DNA of 64,000 bases. Source: Rhizobium sp. AC27/96. GTDB taxonomy: Bacteria > Pseudomonadota > Alphaproteobacteria > Rhizobiales > Rhizobiaceae. The DNA is taken from NCBI RefSeq assembly GCF_001692325.1, contig NZ_LXKN01000018.1, positions 248,001 to 312,000 on the forward strand, in the 5' to 3' direction. The notes under the pieces were generated by a model. It was not told where the DNA came from. It saw only the letters and a list, made by a program, of their open reading frames with translations, and did no database searches. The translations under genes and the position numbers were made by a program. Below, one piece after another: positions 17,259 through 26,561 of the stretch (its first letter is position 1; every line of letters starts with the position of its first letter).

Positions 17259-17858
17259 CTAATCCGCTTTCCGCTGCGCATTGGAGATCGCTCGTGCCGC
17301 CTCTTCGGAAGAGTTGGCAAGCGTGCGCATCTCCGCCGCCAGTACCGCGAAGCCCGAGCCAGCCGTTCCGGCTCTCGCCGCCTCGATACCGGCATTGACC
17401 GCGAGCAATTTCAGATAACGCAGCGACTGCAGGATTTCGTTGGTCTTGGAGGCCGTGACCCGCATGCCCGAGGTCTGTTCGTCGATGCGCTGGTAGAGCG
17501 ACTCGATGTTGATGATGCTACCCTCAAGATAGAGCAGTTCTCCTGTCTCGTCCCATACGCCGCCGCCCGTCTCCGTCACCCAGACGAGGTGGCCGTCGCG
17601 ATGGCGGATGCGATATTCCATCGTCCAGTCGGTGCGGCCTTCAAGCGCCCTGCCGACAACTTCGTCCATGAGTGGAACATCCTCCTCGAACATGATCGAC
17701 GTGAAGGTGCGCGTGCGATTGCCGACGATCTCATCGACAGGATAACCGAAGATGCGTTCGACGCCGTCGGTCATCTCTAGCATCGTATAATTCTCGTCAG
17801 CACGACAACGATAGAGAAAGCCGCTCATGCGGCTCAGTACGCTGCTTTGAAAATCCAT
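17259..17858 (-). CDS. Soluble PAS protein with a partial MCP signalling hairpin
   Basis: 199 residues. Residues about 10-115 are a PAS/PAC domain (IFGYPVDEIVGN, EYRIRHRDGHLVWVTETGGGVWDETG). Residues about 120-199 match the hairpin tip of methyl-accepting chemotaxis proteins (LLAVNAGIEAARAGTAGSGF, VLAAEMRTLANSSEEAA) and then stop. There are no membrane segments, and most of the MCP coiled-coil is missing. It could be a cytoplasmic sensor that docks on CheA/CheW arrays, or a remnant; the reading frame is clean, so I favour a functional short form. Confidence 0.75.
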   Translation of the reverse strand: MDFQSSVLSRMSGFLYRCRADENYTMLEMTDGVERIFGYPVDEIVGNRTRTFTSIMFEEDVPLMDEVVGRALEGRTDWTMEYRIRHRDGHLVWVTETGGGVWDETGELLYLEGSIINIESLYQRIDEQTSGMRVTASKTNEILQSLRYLKLLAVNAGIEAARAGTAGSGFAVLAAEMRTLANSSEEAARAISNAQRKAD

Positions 17859-17916
17859 GAAGGCGGTATCCGAAGAAAAAGTTGCTGATCAAATTGCTTC
17901 GTCTCAACTCAAACAG

Positions 17917-17951
17917 GCCAGCAGGGGCTGGCTTCAGCCTCCCCTGCCGGC
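17917..17951 (-). terminator. Hairpin downstream of tmm, probable terminator
   Basis: Inverted repeat GCCAGCAGGGG (17917-17927) and CCCCTGCCGGC (17941-17951), one mismatch or wobble, 13-base loop. It lies just past the end of the long minus-strand methylamine operon. The trailing T-run on that strand is short (TGTTTG). Confidence 0.5.
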
Positions 17952-17974
17952 TTACGCAAAAATTTGCTCCCGTA

Positions 17975-19312
17975 TCAGTTGCGCAGATATTCCTCCATCG
18001 AGTCATCAAGCGCTTCCACCCATGGCGTATGATGTTTCGGCGACATGTTGCCGGTCATCAGAGAGCGATAGGCATGGTCACGGAAGCCCATGATGTTTTC
18101 GGCCTTGTGGTGTTCCCACTCCATGAACGTCTTGTTCGTGCCTTCGATATCGAAGCTCGGATAGTCGGTCTCGGCGAGCAGTTCCTTCACATAGTCGCCC
18201 TGGTACCAGATCATCTGCTCGGCATCCTCAAGCGTTTCCTCGCGGGCGCGCCACTTGTCGAAGTTTGCCTGCAACTCCTCTTCCGGCGGCAGCTTGATGC
18301 GGCCCATCATGACGTCGCGTGCCCACCAGGCCTGAACGTCGAACATGTTGAAGGTGTAGAACTGATCCTGCATGCCGATGTAGAAGAGCTGCGGATTGCT
18401 GTCGAAGACAACACCCTTGTAGAGATGATCGGCCCAAAGGCGGTTTGCGGTCTTCAGCCGAAGCTCGTCCGGCAGGAATGGGAAATGATGCTGGTAGCCG
18501 GTGCAGAGGATCAGCGCATCGACCTCCTTGGATGAGCCGTCGAGGAAGTGCGCGGTCTTGTTTTCCAGCCGGGTGAGCAGCGGCCGCTCTTCGAAATTCG
18601 ATGGCCATTTAAAGCCCATTGGCTTGGAGCGATAGCTTGTCGTCACCGATTTCGCGCCGTATTTCCAGCATTGCGAACCGATATCTTCGGCCGAATAGCT
18701 GCGGCCGACGAGCAAGACATCCTTACCCTTGAATTCCAGTGCGTCGCGGAAATCATGGGCGTGCAGGACGCGGCCATTAAAGGTTTTTACCCCTTCGAAA
18801 TAGGGAACGTTCGGCGTCGAGAAGTGGCCGCTCGCGATCACGACATAATCGAACTCCTCATCATACATACGGTCCTGGGCGCGGTCATGCGCCGTCACGG
18901 TGAATTTCTTCGTTTCCTCGTCGAACCGCACCATGCGCACCGGCGTGCTGAAACGAACCCACTTGCGCACATCAGCCTTGTCGACACGACCCTTGATATA
19001 ATCCCACAGCACGGCGCGTGGCGGATAGGATGCGATCGGTTTGCCAAAATGCTCCTCGAATGAATAGTCAGCAAATTCAAGGCATTCTTTCGGTCCGTTC
19101 GACCAGAGGTATCGATACATGCTGCCGTGGACAGGCTCGCCATATTCGTCGAGGCCGGTGCGCCAGGTGTAGTTCCAAAGCCCGCCCCAATCGGACTGCT
19201 TCTCGTAGCAGACCACTTCCGGAATCTCGGCACCCTTTTGCGCTGCCGATTGGAAGGCCCGCAACTGAGCCAGTCCCGAGGGCCCGGCACCGATAACGGC
19301 AACTCTTGTCAT
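17975..19312 (-). CDS. tmm: Trimethylamine monooxygenase (flavin-containing)
   Basis: 445 residues, the usual Tmm length. FAD motif GAGPSGL (8-14), NADPH motif [10 protein letters not shown] near 205-215, and the flavin-monooxygenase fingerprint [13 protein letters not shown]. Long stretches match bacterial Tmm as I know it: [38 protein letters not shown] and [18 protein letters not shown]. The enzyme oxidises trimethylamine to TMA N-oxide with NADPH and O2; family members also turn dimethylsulfide into DMSO. It is the last gene of the minus-strand run that begins at mgsA, 68 bases after dmmC. Confidence 0.95.
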   Translation of the reverse strand: MTRVAVIGAGPSGLAQLRAFQSAAQKGAEIPEVVCYEKQSDWGGLWNYTWRTGLDEYGEPVHGSMYRYLWSNGPKECLEFADYSFEEHFGKPIASYPPRAVLWDYIKGRVDKADVRKWVRFSTPVRMVRFDEETKKFTVTAHDRAQDRMYDEEFDYVVIASGHFSTPNVPYFEGVKTFNGRVLHAHDFRDALEFKGKDVLLVGRSYSAEDIGSQCWKYGAKSVTTSYRSKPMGFKWPSNFEERPLLTRLENKTAHFLDGSSKEVDALILCTGYQHHFPFLPDELRLKTANRLWADHLYKGVVFDSNPQLFYIGMQDQFYTFNMFDVQAWWARDVMMGRIKLPPEEELQANFDKWRAREETLEDAEQMIWYQGDYVKELLAETDYPSFDIEGTNKTFMEWEHHKAENIMGFRDHAYRSLMTGNMSPKHHTPWVEALDDSMEEYLRN

Positions 19313-19380
19313 GAAGCATTCCCCTTCTCGATTGTATCGAAGTTCTTATCGTATGCGGTCGTCTTGGCGCGTCGCCTGCG

Positions 19381-20421
19381 TCAATCCGGGAAGGTGCCGG
19401 CGCTGGTCGGCGCGCCGTCGTCATAGGCCGAAAGCCAGTCGATGGTGGTCTGGCGGAAACGCGTCAGGCCCTTATAGTCAATGAGCTCCGGCGGCAGGGT
19501 GCGCAGCACGCGCGGAAAGCGGCGCGCCCATTTCGACACGGTCACCAGCTCGTCCATGTTCATCAGATAGCAGCGGATAACGAAGAGGATGGCGTTCGAG
19601 CGCGGCAGACGCCACAGGCTCTGCAATTCCACGCGCAGGTGCACCTTTTCGCCGACATTGTCAGGCGTCACCGTGGTGCGGTCCGGACCCCATTTCGGAT
19701 AGTTTTCAGGGCTGGTGTCGAGACGTGGATTGATCGTCATCGTCCAATTGAAACGGCGTGTCGGCTTACCCTGCTGCAGGTTTAAAAGGAACTTCAACGC
19801 ACGGTCGAAGACGCCGATCTGGTGTGCGAGCGGCACCGGGCCGTGCCATTCCATGAAATTCATGCCGATGTCGAAGTCGAGCGACCAATCGGCCTGGGTC
19901 GTCACCATGCCGGCATCCATCCAGAGATTGCCGTCGCGCTGGTCGACGATGCAGAAATCGCCCTGCGCCTGCCGGGTGATGTATTCGAAGGGCTCGTAAG
20001 GCAGCGTCGATGCGTCGCCGAAGGTAAAGGTGTCGTCGATCCCGAGCGGCCGGTTGATCCAGCGCCATTGATCGCCGTTCCTGGTGAGCGTGAAGTGCTC
20101 GGGATAGCCGGCTGCCTGCTCTTCCATCAGCAGTTCCAGCGTATCCCATTGCGCGGACATCATGTGCGGCAGCGCCTGATAGCGCAGCGGATCTTCCTTC
20201 AATACCAGCGCCCGGTCGCGCATCTCGGCGACATAATGCTCGTCGACGTCGATCAGGCTTTCGTAGACGGTGTTCTTCTGCCCCTTCACATGCGGTTCCA
20301 TATTGACGGAATACATGTATTCGTCGCGATCGAAGGGAAACGGAAAGCGCCGGATGTTTTCCGGACTGTTGCGATAGCTGAAATCGTCCCGGAACGTTTC
20401 GTGCTTGAAAGCGATTGCCAT
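19381..20421 (-). CDS. dmmC: Dimethylamine monooxygenase, DUF3445/HODM-like haem-type subunit
   Basis: 346 residues (about 40 kDa) of the DUF3445 family, whose best-known member is the haem-dependent oxidative N-demethylase HODM with a PAS-like haem fold. Visible blocks are RFPFPFDRDEY, EPHVKGQKNTVYESL, FDIGMNFMEWHGPVPLAHQIGVF and HLRVELQSLWRLPRSNAILF. This is probably the oxygenase subunit that demethylates dimethylamine to methylamine and formaldehyde. Subunit letters follow transcription order D-A-B-C; the sizes of A, B and C fit the three-subunit enzyme described from Pseudomonas aminovorans. Confidence 0.88.
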   Translation of the reverse strand: MAIAFKHETFRDDFSYRNSPENIRRFPFPFDRDEYMYSVNMEPHVKGQKNTVYESLIDVDEHYVAEMRDRALVLKEDPLRYQALPHMMSAQWDTLELLMEEQAAGYPEHFTLTRNGDQWRWINRPLGIDDTFTFGDASTLPYEPFEYITRQAQGDFCIVDQRDGNLWMDAGMVTTQADWSLDFDIGMNFMEWHGPVPLAHQIGVFDRALKFLLNLQQGKPTRRFNWTMTINPRLDTSPENYPKWGPDRTTVTPDNVGEKVHLRVELQSLWRLPRSNAILFVIRCYLMNMDELVTVSKWARRFPRVLRTLPPELIDYKGLTRFRQTTIDWLSAYDDGAPTSAGTFPD

Positions 20422-20450
20422 GTCCGTTCTCCTGGGTATCGGCGGGATGC

Positions 20451-21416
20451 CTAAAGGTCGAGATGCAGCGCGCTTCCCTCGAAACGGGAAACGCAGATCA
20501 TCACCTTTCGGCCGGAAGCCTTTTCTTCGTCGGTCAGATAGACGTCATTGTGCAGAAGCTTGCCGTCGCAGGCGGCAACGCTAGTCTCGCATTGTCCGCA
20601 GGCGCCACCGCGACAGAGGAATGGCGCGTCGACGCCGGCGGCTTCGATCGCCTCCAGCATGCTTTCGTGATGGCCGACATGAACGGTCTTGCCGGAGCGT
20701 GTCAGCTCGATCGAAAAAGGCTTGCCCGGCTGCGAGGACAGGAAGCGTTCGGAATGCAGGTTTTGTTCCGGCCAGCCGGCCTCGATGCCCGTTTTCAGCA
20801 CACCGTCGATCATGCCCGACGGGCCGCAGACATAGAGATGCGTGCCGAGCGGCTGGCTTTCGAGCAGACGTGCCACAGGGATGAAATTGCGGTCGGAATC
20901 GCAATAGATCTTCACCCGTTGCGAGCCATATTGCTCGACAAGCTCGCGGCAATAGGCGCCCCGGTCCAGCGAGCGAACGGCATAATGCAGCTCGAAATTG
21001 GCACCTTCGCGGGAAAATTGCTGCATCATCGCGATGAAAGGCGTGATGCCGATGCCGCCGGCGATCAGCAGGTGCTTGCGGCCACGCCAATCCGGCTGGA
21101 ACAGATTGACGGGATAGCTGACCTTGAGTTCGTCACCTTCGCTTACCTTCTCATGCATGAAGGCGGAGCCGCCGCGTGAATCCTCTACGCGCAGCACGCT
21201 GATCTCATAGGCCGAACAATCATGCGGCGGCGACATCAGCGAATAGGCATTGCGGCGCATATGCCCTTCATCGTTCATCGAAACGATGACATGCGCGCCG
21301 CCGGAGAAATATGGCATGGGTTTGCCGTCGAGACGTTCGAAGCGAAACCGCTTGATGCGCTCGGCGATGGGAGTGACCTTCGCAACGCGGACCGGGATTT
21401 CCGTACCACCGCTCAT
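20451..21416 (-). CDS. dmmB: Dimethylamine monooxygenase reductase subunit (FMN/FAD + 2Fe-2S)
   Basis: 321 residues of the phthalate-dioxygenase-reductase/VanB family. The N-terminal flavin domain carries RRNAYSLMSPP, the nucleotide domain carries LIAGGIGITPFIAMM and YVCGPSGM, and the C-terminal ferredoxin has Cys ligands in FLCRGGACGQCETSV and MICVSR. It passes NAD(P)H electrons to the oxygenase subunit. Its start overlaps the dmmA stop (ATGA). Confidence 0.9.
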   Translation of the reverse strand: MSGGTEIPVRVAKVTPIAERIKRFRFERLDGKPMPYFSGGAHVIVSMNDEGHMRRNAYSLMSPPHDCSAYEISVLRVEDSRGGSAFMHEKVSEGDELKVSYPVNLFQPDWRGRKHLLIAGGIGITPFIAMMQQFSREGANFELHYAVRSLDRGAYCRELVEQYGSQRVKIYCDSDRNFIPVARLLESQPLGTHLYVCGPSGMIDGVLKTGIEAGWPEQNLHSERFLSSQPGKPFSIELTRSGKTVHVGHHESMLEAIEAAGVDAPFLCRGGACGQCETSVAACDGKLLHNDVYLTDEEKASGRKVMICVSRFEGSALHLDL

Positions 21417-22018
21417 AGGAACAACTCCTCTGGATCAGGCGCGCTGCCGGGCTCTTCCGCATCGATATTGACGCCCTGGAAGGCGCCGAGGCGGCGCGAA
21501 TAGTGATCGCGCACCAGAAGCGGAAGCCCGCAATGGCTGCAGCTGAACGGACTGTGGGTGACATCCTCGGTGATGCCCTTGCAATGAACGCATTGAACGC
21601 GGCGCGCCAGCGAGCCGCGATGCTCCGAGATGATCGAGGCATGATCCATGCCGTAATCGAGCGCCACCATCATCGCCTGGCCGATGAAGCCTTCGGTGCC
21701 GGAAATATAGAGGCGCGTGCCCATATGCGCCGTCGACAACGACCCTTTCAGACGAAAGAGCAGCGTTGCAATGGTCGGCGCGGTGAAGAACATGTCGGCG
21801 CCGAGCCCGCGCAGGGTCTCGTCATGGCCTTTACCCTGAGAGCCGCGCGCAACGTAAAGAATTTCGCTGCGCGACAAGATCGTTTCGTCAAGCGTAGGCC
21901 TGTTATCGAGAAGGGCGTTGGCGCCCTCCCCTTCGAGAACGAAGAGGTGCCGGCGGGCATGCGGCTGGATTGCGAGACCACGGTAAACCGGTCGGCTCTT
22001 GATGCCTTCGACAAGCAT
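21413..22018 (-). CDS. dmmA: Dimethylamine monooxygenase small subunit with C-terminal zinc ribbon
   Basis: 201 residues. The main body contains LYISGTEGFIGQAMMVALDYG, a reductase-like strand-loop. The C-terminus has a CxxC-x13-CxxC zinc ribbon (Cys143, 146, 160, 163). This matches the DmmA family as placed in dmmDABC operons. Its exact role in the complex is not settled. Translationally coupled to dmmB and 10 bases after dmmD. Confidence 0.82.
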   Translation of the reverse strand: MLVEGIKSRPVYRGLAIQPHARRHLFVLEGEGANALLDNRPTLDETILSRSEILYVARGSQGKGHDETLRGLGADMFFTAPTIATLLFRLKGSLSTAHMGTRLYISGTEGFIGQAMMVALDYGMDHASIISEHRGSLARRVQCVHCKGITEDVTHSPFSCSHCGLPLLVRDHYSRRLGAFQGVNIDAEEPGSAPDPEELFL

Positions 22019-22028
22019 GAGCGCCTCC

Positions 22029-23162
22029 TTAGCCGATGGCCGTCCTCTTCTTCTTTTCCGGATCGTCGAAAGGCAGCGTATGCGCGATGGCGCTTGCCTT
22101 CAAGCTCTTGCCACGCACTTCAAGCTTTGTGCCCTGTACCGCCTTGTCGACGTCGAGACGAGCGATTGCCATCGATTTCTTTGTCAGCGCAGAATAGCAG
22201 GGGCAGGTGATGACACCGACCTTCTTGCCATCGGCAAAGACTTCGTCGCCGAGATCGGCCGGGCCGTCGGCATCGATCAGCATGCCGAAAATCTTGAAGC
22301 GCTCCTTGCCCTTGAGGCGGGCATGTTCCTCGGCGCCTCTGAAGCCGGTCTTGCCGGGGCTGACGGTAAAGTCGAGGCCGAGTTCCCAGAGGCTGTCGCC
22401 GGGTGGCTGATCGGCGAAAGGATACATCTGCGAGTTATCATAGGGGTAGAAGAGCAGATAGCTTTCGACGCGCAGCATGTCGAGGACGCTGAAGCAGCAG
22501 GGAATGATCCCCATCTCCTTGCCCTCAGCGACGATACGATCCCAGACCATCGGGGCATCCTGGCCGCGTACGAAGATTTCATAGCCGCGCTCACCGGTAT
22601 AGCCGGTGCGCGAGATCATCACAGGGGCGCCGAATAGCGTCGTCTGCATGTGATGGAAATATTTGAGATCGCGGATCCCAGGCACGTATTTGGCGAGATA
22701 ATCGACGGCGACCGGGCCTTGCAATGAGAGGTCGTGTAGATCGTCGTCGAATAGGACGGCACAGTTGCGGCCGGCTGCCTGCTTGACGAGTTCCTCGTGG
22801 CCAGAGCCAGAACCATGCACCAGCATCCAGGAATTCGGGCCGGTACGGTAGACGATGCAGTCGTCGGTGAAGTAGCCGCGATCATTCAGCATCGCGGCGT
22901 AGACCGAGCGGCCGGGATAGATCTTCGACATGTCACGGGTGGTGATATGGTCGAGCACGGCGATGGCGTGCGGGCCGACCAGATGCACCTTCTTGAGGCC
23001 GGAAACGTCCATCAGCCCGGCCTTGGTACGGATCGCGACATGTTCGTCCGACATGTCCTTCTCGTAGGTCCAGGCGGTTCCCATGCCGCTCCAGTCTTCG
23101 AGTTTTGATCCGAGAGCACGGTGCCGGTCCGCCAAGGCGGAGAAACGCCATGATAATGCCAT
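22029..23162 (-). CDS. dmmD: GcvT-family tetrahydrofolate protein of the dimethylamine operon
   Basis: 377 residues of the aminomethyltransferase (GcvT) family: GLMDVSGLKKVHLVGPHA, SLQGPVAVDYLAKYVPG, ISRTGYTGERGYEIFV and ELGLDFTVSPGKTGFRGAEE. In dmmDABC operons this protein is thought to capture the formaldehyde released by demethylation as methylene-tetrahydrofolate. It is the first gene of the dmm block and has its own promoter-like region and AT-rich dyad. Confidence 0.88.
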   Translation of the reverse strand: MALSWRFSALADRHRALGSKLEDWSGMGTAWTYEKDMSDEHVAIRTKAGLMDVSGLKKVHLVGPHAIAVLDHITTRDMSKIYPGRSVYAAMLNDRGYFTDDCIVYRTGPNSWMLVHGSGSGHEELVKQAAGRNCAVLFDDDLHDLSLQGPVAVDYLAKYVPGIRDLKYFHHMQTTLFGAPVMISRTGYTGERGYEIFVRGQDAPMVWDRIVAEGKEMGIIPCCFSVLDMLRVESYLLFYPYDNSQMYPFADQPPGDSLWELGLDFTVSPGKTGFRGAEEHARLKGKERFKIFGMLIDADGPADLGDEVFADGKKVGVITCPCYSALTKKSMAIARLDVDKAVQGTKLEVRGKSLKASAIAHTLPFDDPEKKKRTAIG

Positions 23163-23185
23163 TTCGTTCCCTCATTTTCTTCTAT

Positions 23186-23200
23186 GGAATAATTATTTCC
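23186..23200. promoter_or_regulatory. AT-rich dyad over the predicted dmmD transcription start
   Basis: GGAATAATTATTTCC, a near-palindrome (GGAA-N7-TTCC). It agrees at 12 of 15 positions with the dyad upstream of mgsA (29599-29613). It lies between the predicted -10 and the dmmD ATG, the place expected for a repressor site. Candidate operator for the XRE-cupin regulator encoded next to mgsA. Confidence 0.45.
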
Positions 23201-23202
23201 TG

Positions 23203-23230
23203 ACTATAGTCGTCTTTCATGCCTTGGCAA
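23203..23230 (-). promoter_or_regulatory. Predicted promoter of dmmDABC-tmm
   Basis: On the minus strand TTGCCA (23230-23225), 16 bases, TATAGT (23208-23203). Both hexamers are close to the sigma-70 consensus. It sits in the 112-base gap between folD and dmmD, so the dmm-tmm block can be transcribed separately from mgs-gmaS-purU-folD. Confidence 0.45.
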
Positions 23231-23274
23231 GCCGATCCGAGTGGTTTTTTGTCATCGCCCGGACGGCATTTTGT

Positions 23275-24180
23275 TCAAAACTTCGGCGGCTTCCGACCGG
23301 CAGTGCGATGAGCTGCAATGACGGTATTGGCCATCAGCATGGCGATCGTCATCGGCCCGACACCGCCCGGAACCGGCGTGATGGCAGCGGCGACATCGGA
23401 GGCCTCCGCATAGGCGACATCGCCCACCAGCCGGCTCTTGCCCTCGCCCCGCTCCGGTGCAGCAATGCGGTTGATGCCGACATCGATGACCGTCGCGCCA
23501 GGCTTGATCCAGTCGGCCTTGACCATCTCCGGACGACCCACAGCCGCCACTAAGATGTCTGCGCCGCGCGAGACCGAGGCCAGATCCTTCGTCCGCGAAT
23601 GCGCGGTCGTGACCGTCGCATTGGCATTGAGCAGCAATTGCGCCATCGGCTTGCCGAACAGGTTGGAACGGCCGATGACCACGGCATTGAGACCCGACAG
23701 GTCGTCGCCATGGATACGGCGCACCAGAAGCATGGCGCCGGCCGGCGTGCAGGAGATCAGCCCGGTCTCGAGATCGCCGGTTGCCAGCTTGCCGGCATTG
23801 ACCACATGCAGGCCATCGACATCCTTGTGCGGCCGGATCGACTGGATGATCGGATCGGAATCGAGATGTTTCGGCAGCGGCAGCTGCACCAGAATGCCGT
23901 GGATGGACGGATCTTCGTTCAGCGATGCCACAAGCTGTGCCAGCGTTTCCTGCGTCGTTTCCGCCGGCAGCGTGTGCTGCACCGACTTGAAGCCGCATTC
24001 CTTGGCCATCTTGCTCTTGGAGTTCACATAGGCATGGCTGGCCGGATCGTCGCCGACGATGACGACCGCAAGCCCGGTCTTCACGCCGGTCTCCGCCTCA
24101 AGCCCTGCCGCCGCCACCTTCACAGCCTCGATCACCGAAGCCGCTGCAACCTTGCCGTCGATCACTGTCGCGCGAGCCAT
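23275..24180 (-). CDS. folD: Methylenetetrahydrofolate dehydrogenase/cyclohydrolase
   Basis: 301 residues with FolD signatures: [22 protein letters not shown] (substrate loop with the catalytic Lys), [21 protein letters not shown], the NADP motif [14 protein letters not shown] and [14 protein letters not shown]. It oxidises methylene-tetrahydrofolate to methenyl- and then 10-formyl-tetrahydrofolate. Within this operon it processes the C1 units released by Tdm, Dmm and Mgd. Four bases from purU. A second, housekeeping folD elsewhere is likely. Confidence 0.95.
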   Translation of the reverse strand: MARATVIDGKVAAASVIEAVKVAAAGLEAETGVKTGLAVVIVGDDPASHAYVNSKSKMAKECGFKSVQHTLPAETTQETLAQLVASLNEDPSIHGILVQLPLPKHLDSDPIIQSIRPHKDVDGLHVVNAGKLATGDLETGLISCTPAGAMLLVRRIHGDDLSGLNAVVIGRSNLFGKPMAQLLLNANATVTTAHSRTKDLASVSRGADILVAAVGRPEMVKADWIKPGATVIDVGINRIAAPERGEGKSRLVGDVAYAEASDVAAAITPVPGGVGPMTIAMLMANTVIAAHRTAGRKPPKF

Positions 24181-24183
24181 GGC

Positions 24184-25068
24184 TCAGCCCATCCGCTCGG
24201 ACGCGTAGGAGCCGGGGCTTGCCGGGAAGACGACGGTGCGGTTGCCGTTGATGAAATTGCGGTGATGGATATGCGCATGGATGGCGCGCGCCAGCACCTG
24301 GCTCTCGACGTCACGGCCGATCGAGACGTAATCCTCAGCCGATTGCGCATGCGTGATGCGCGCCGTGTCCTGCTCGATGATCGGACCTTCGTCGAGATCG
24401 GCGGTGACATAATGCGCCGTCGCCCCGATCAGCTTCACGCCGCGCTCATAGGCCTGCTTGTAGGGGTTGGCGCCCTTGAAGGATGGCAGAAAGGAATGGT
24501 GGATGTTGATGATGCGGCCCGACATCTTCTGGCACATCGAATCCGACAGGATCTGCATGTAGCGGGCAAGCACGATCAGCTCGGTGCCGGTCTGCTCGAC
24601 CACGTCCATGATCCGAGCTTCCGCCTCCGGCTTGTTGGCCTTGGTTACCGGAATATGGTGGAACGGGATGTCGTGATTGACGACGACCTTCTGATAGTCG
24701 AAATGATTGGAGATGACGCCGACGATGTCTATCGGCAGCGCGCCGATCTTCCAGCGGTAGAGAAGGTCGTTCAGGCAATGGCCGAAGCGCGAGACCATCA
24801 GCAGCACCTTCATGCGCTTCTTGGCATCGTGGAACTCTGAAGCCATGTCGAACTTGGTGGCGATCGGCTTGAAGCCTTCGACCAGCGCTGGTTCACCGAT
24901 GCCCTCCTCGGAGATGAAGGAGACGCGCATGAAGAACATGCCGGTATCGAGATCGTCGAACTGGCTGGAATCGACGATGTTGCAGCCCTGGTCGGCCAGA
25001 TAGTTCGATATCGCCGCCACGATCCCGCGTGTCGACTTGCACGCAACTGTCAGTACATAGCTCTTCAT
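24184..25068 (-). CDS. purU: 10-Formyltetrahydrofolate deformylase
   Basis: 294 residues from ATG 25068 behind GGAGGAAG; a longer frame to 25131 adds a non-conserved Arg-rich leader. The N-terminal ACT domain has VACKSTRGIVAAIS and NIVDSSQFDD. The C-terminal formyltransferase-like domain has ISNHFD, LARYMQILSD and NIHHSFLPSFKGANPY, with the catalytic Asn/His/Asp set (final Asp in TADLDEGPIIEQD). It releases formate from 10-formyl-tetrahydrofolate. With FolD it completes the route from methylamine carbon to formate and recycles tetrahydrofolate. Confidence 0.95.
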   Translation of the reverse strand: MKSYVLTVACKSTRGIVAAISNYLADQGCNIVDSSQFDDLDTGMFFMRVSFISEEGIGEPALVEGFKPIATKFDMASEFHDAKKRMKVLLMVSRFGHCLNDLLYRWKIGALPIDIVGVISNHFDYQKVVVNHDIPFHHIPVTKANKPEAEARIMDVVEQTGTELIVLARYMQILSDSMCQKMSGRIINIHHSFLPSFKGANPYKQAYERGVKLIGATAHYVTADLDEGPIIEQDTARITHAQSAEDYVSIGRDVESQVLARAIHAHIHHRNFINGNRTVVFPASPGSYASERMG

Positions 25069-25165
25069 GATGATCTTCCTCCGCCGTCTTAGGCCAAAGC
25101 TGCGCCGCGCCGGAGCATGAAACTCCGGCACACGCGCTTATCCGGGCAATCGTCCGCTACCGCAC

Positions 25166-26473
25166 TCAGATATCGAGCGTGCTGTCGCGCTCCCACTGCG
25201 TGAAGTGCGAGCAGTAGGCGTTCCATTCCTGATGCTTGAGCTTCAGGTAGGCGGCGGAGAATTCCGAGCCGATGGCCTCCTTCAGGCCCTCGTCCTCGTC
25301 ATAGGCCCGCAGCGCATCGAGCAGGTTGAGCGGCAGGCGCGGTGCATTCTTCACCAGATGCCCTTGCGCATACATGTCGATATCGTGATGCGGACCGGGA
25401 TCGGCCTTGTTGCGCAAGCCGTCGAGGCCGGCAGCGATGATGATCGCCTGGAGCAGATAGGGATTGACCGCACCGTCAGGCAAGCGCAACTCGAAGCGGC
25501 CAGGGCCCGGCACGCGCACCATGTGAGTGCGGTTGTTGCCGGTCCAGGTTACCGTGTTCGGCGACCAGGTGGCGCCCGACGTCGTGCGCGGCGCATTGAT
25601 GCGCTTGTAGGAATTCACCGTCGGATTGGTGATCGCCGCCAGCGATGAAGCGTGCTTCATGATGCCGCCGAGGAAGTGCCTGCCTTCGGCCGAAAGACCG
25701 AATTCGGCTTCCCTGTCAGCAAAGACATTGGTCCTGCCGTCATTGCTCCAGACGGAGATATGGCAATGGCAGCCATTGCCCGTCAGACCCTTGAAGGGTT
25801 TCGGCATGAAGGTCGCGCGCAAGCCATGCTTCTCGGCAATGGACTTGACCATGAACTTGAAGAAGGAATGCTTGTCTGCCGTCTGAAGAGCGTCGTCAAA
25901 CTCCCAGTTCATTTCGAACTGGCCATTCGCGTCCTCGTGGTCGTTCTGGTAGGCGCCCCAGCCGAGTTCAAGCATGTAATCACAGATCTCGGCGATGACA
26001 TCGTAGCGGCGCATCACGGCCTGCTGATCGTAGCAGGGCTTTTCGGCCGTGTCGTATTCATCCGAAATCTTGCCGCCATCGGCGGTAATCAGGAAAAACT
26101 CGGCTTCTACGCCGGTCTTGACCCGCTTGCCTTCCGCTTCGGCCTGTTTGACCAGCTTCTTCAGCACGTTGCGAGGCGCCTGGGCGACGATCTCGCCATC
26201 CATCATCAAATCGGCGGCAACCCAGGCAACCTCTTTCTTCCATGGGAGCTGGATGACAGAGGATGGGTCCGGCACGGCAAAGAGGTCGGGATGGGCAGGC
26301 GTCATGTCGAGCCAGGTGGCAAAACCGGCAAAGCCCGCGCCATCCTCCTGCATTCCGGCAATCGCCTGGGCCGGCACCAGCTTGGCGCGCTGACCGGAAA
26401 AAAGATCGGTGTAGCTGATCATGAAATATTTGATGCCTTTGTCTTTCGCAAAAGCAGCAAGATCCAGTGTCAT
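25166..26473 (-). CDS. gmaS: Gamma-glutamylmethylamide synthetase (glutamine-synthetase-like)
   Basis: 435 residues from ATG 26473 (ribosome site GGGGAACGAGA); the longer open frame to 26602 is not conserved-looking. It has the glutamine synthetase catalytic fold: GVEAEFFL (metal Glu), NGCHCHISVW (His of the ATP/metal site) and RFELRLPDGAVNPYL. At 435 residues it matches GmaS, which ligates methylamine to glutamate using ATP. Such proteins are often labelled type III glutamate-ammonia ligase. Its position between mgsABC and purU-folD is diagnostic for the methylamine role. Confidence 0.92.
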   Translation of the reverse strand: MTLDLAAFAKDKGIKYFMISYTDLFSGQRAKLVPAQAIAGMQEDGAGFAGFATWLDMTPAHPDLFAVPDPSSVIQLPWKKEVAWVAADLMMDGEIVAQAPRNVLKKLVKQAEAEGKRVKTGVEAEFFLITADGGKISDEYDTAEKPCYDQQAVMRRYDVIAEICDYMLELGWGAYQNDHEDANGQFEMNWEFDDALQTADKHSFFKFMVKSIAEKHGLRATFMPKPFKGLTGNGCHCHISVWSNDGRTNVFADREAEFGLSAEGRHFLGGIMKHASSLAAITNPTVNSYKRINAPRTTSGATWSPNTVTWTGNNRTHMVRVPGPGRFELRLPDGAVNPYLLQAIIIAAGLDGLRNKADPGPHHDIDMYAQGHLVKNAPRLPLNLLDALRAYDEDEGLKEAIGSEFSAAYLKLKHQEWNAYCSHFTQWERDSTLDI

Positions 26474-26561
26474 TCTCGTTCCCCTTTGGATTTCTTCGAG
26501 ACACTTCGATGTATGCATGCAGCCGCCGGGCTCTTCGGCCCGATCGGAAAAAGTCAGATGA

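Noticed and set aside
25166..26473. Annotation as ordinary glutamine synthetase
   Set aside because: Similarity is genuine, but gene order with mgsABC, purU and folD and the 435-residue length indicate GmaS.
26527..26542. Small hairpin CGGGC/GCCCG between mgsC and gmaS
   Set aside because: Only a 5-bp stem and no T-run; not convincing as terminator or attenuator.
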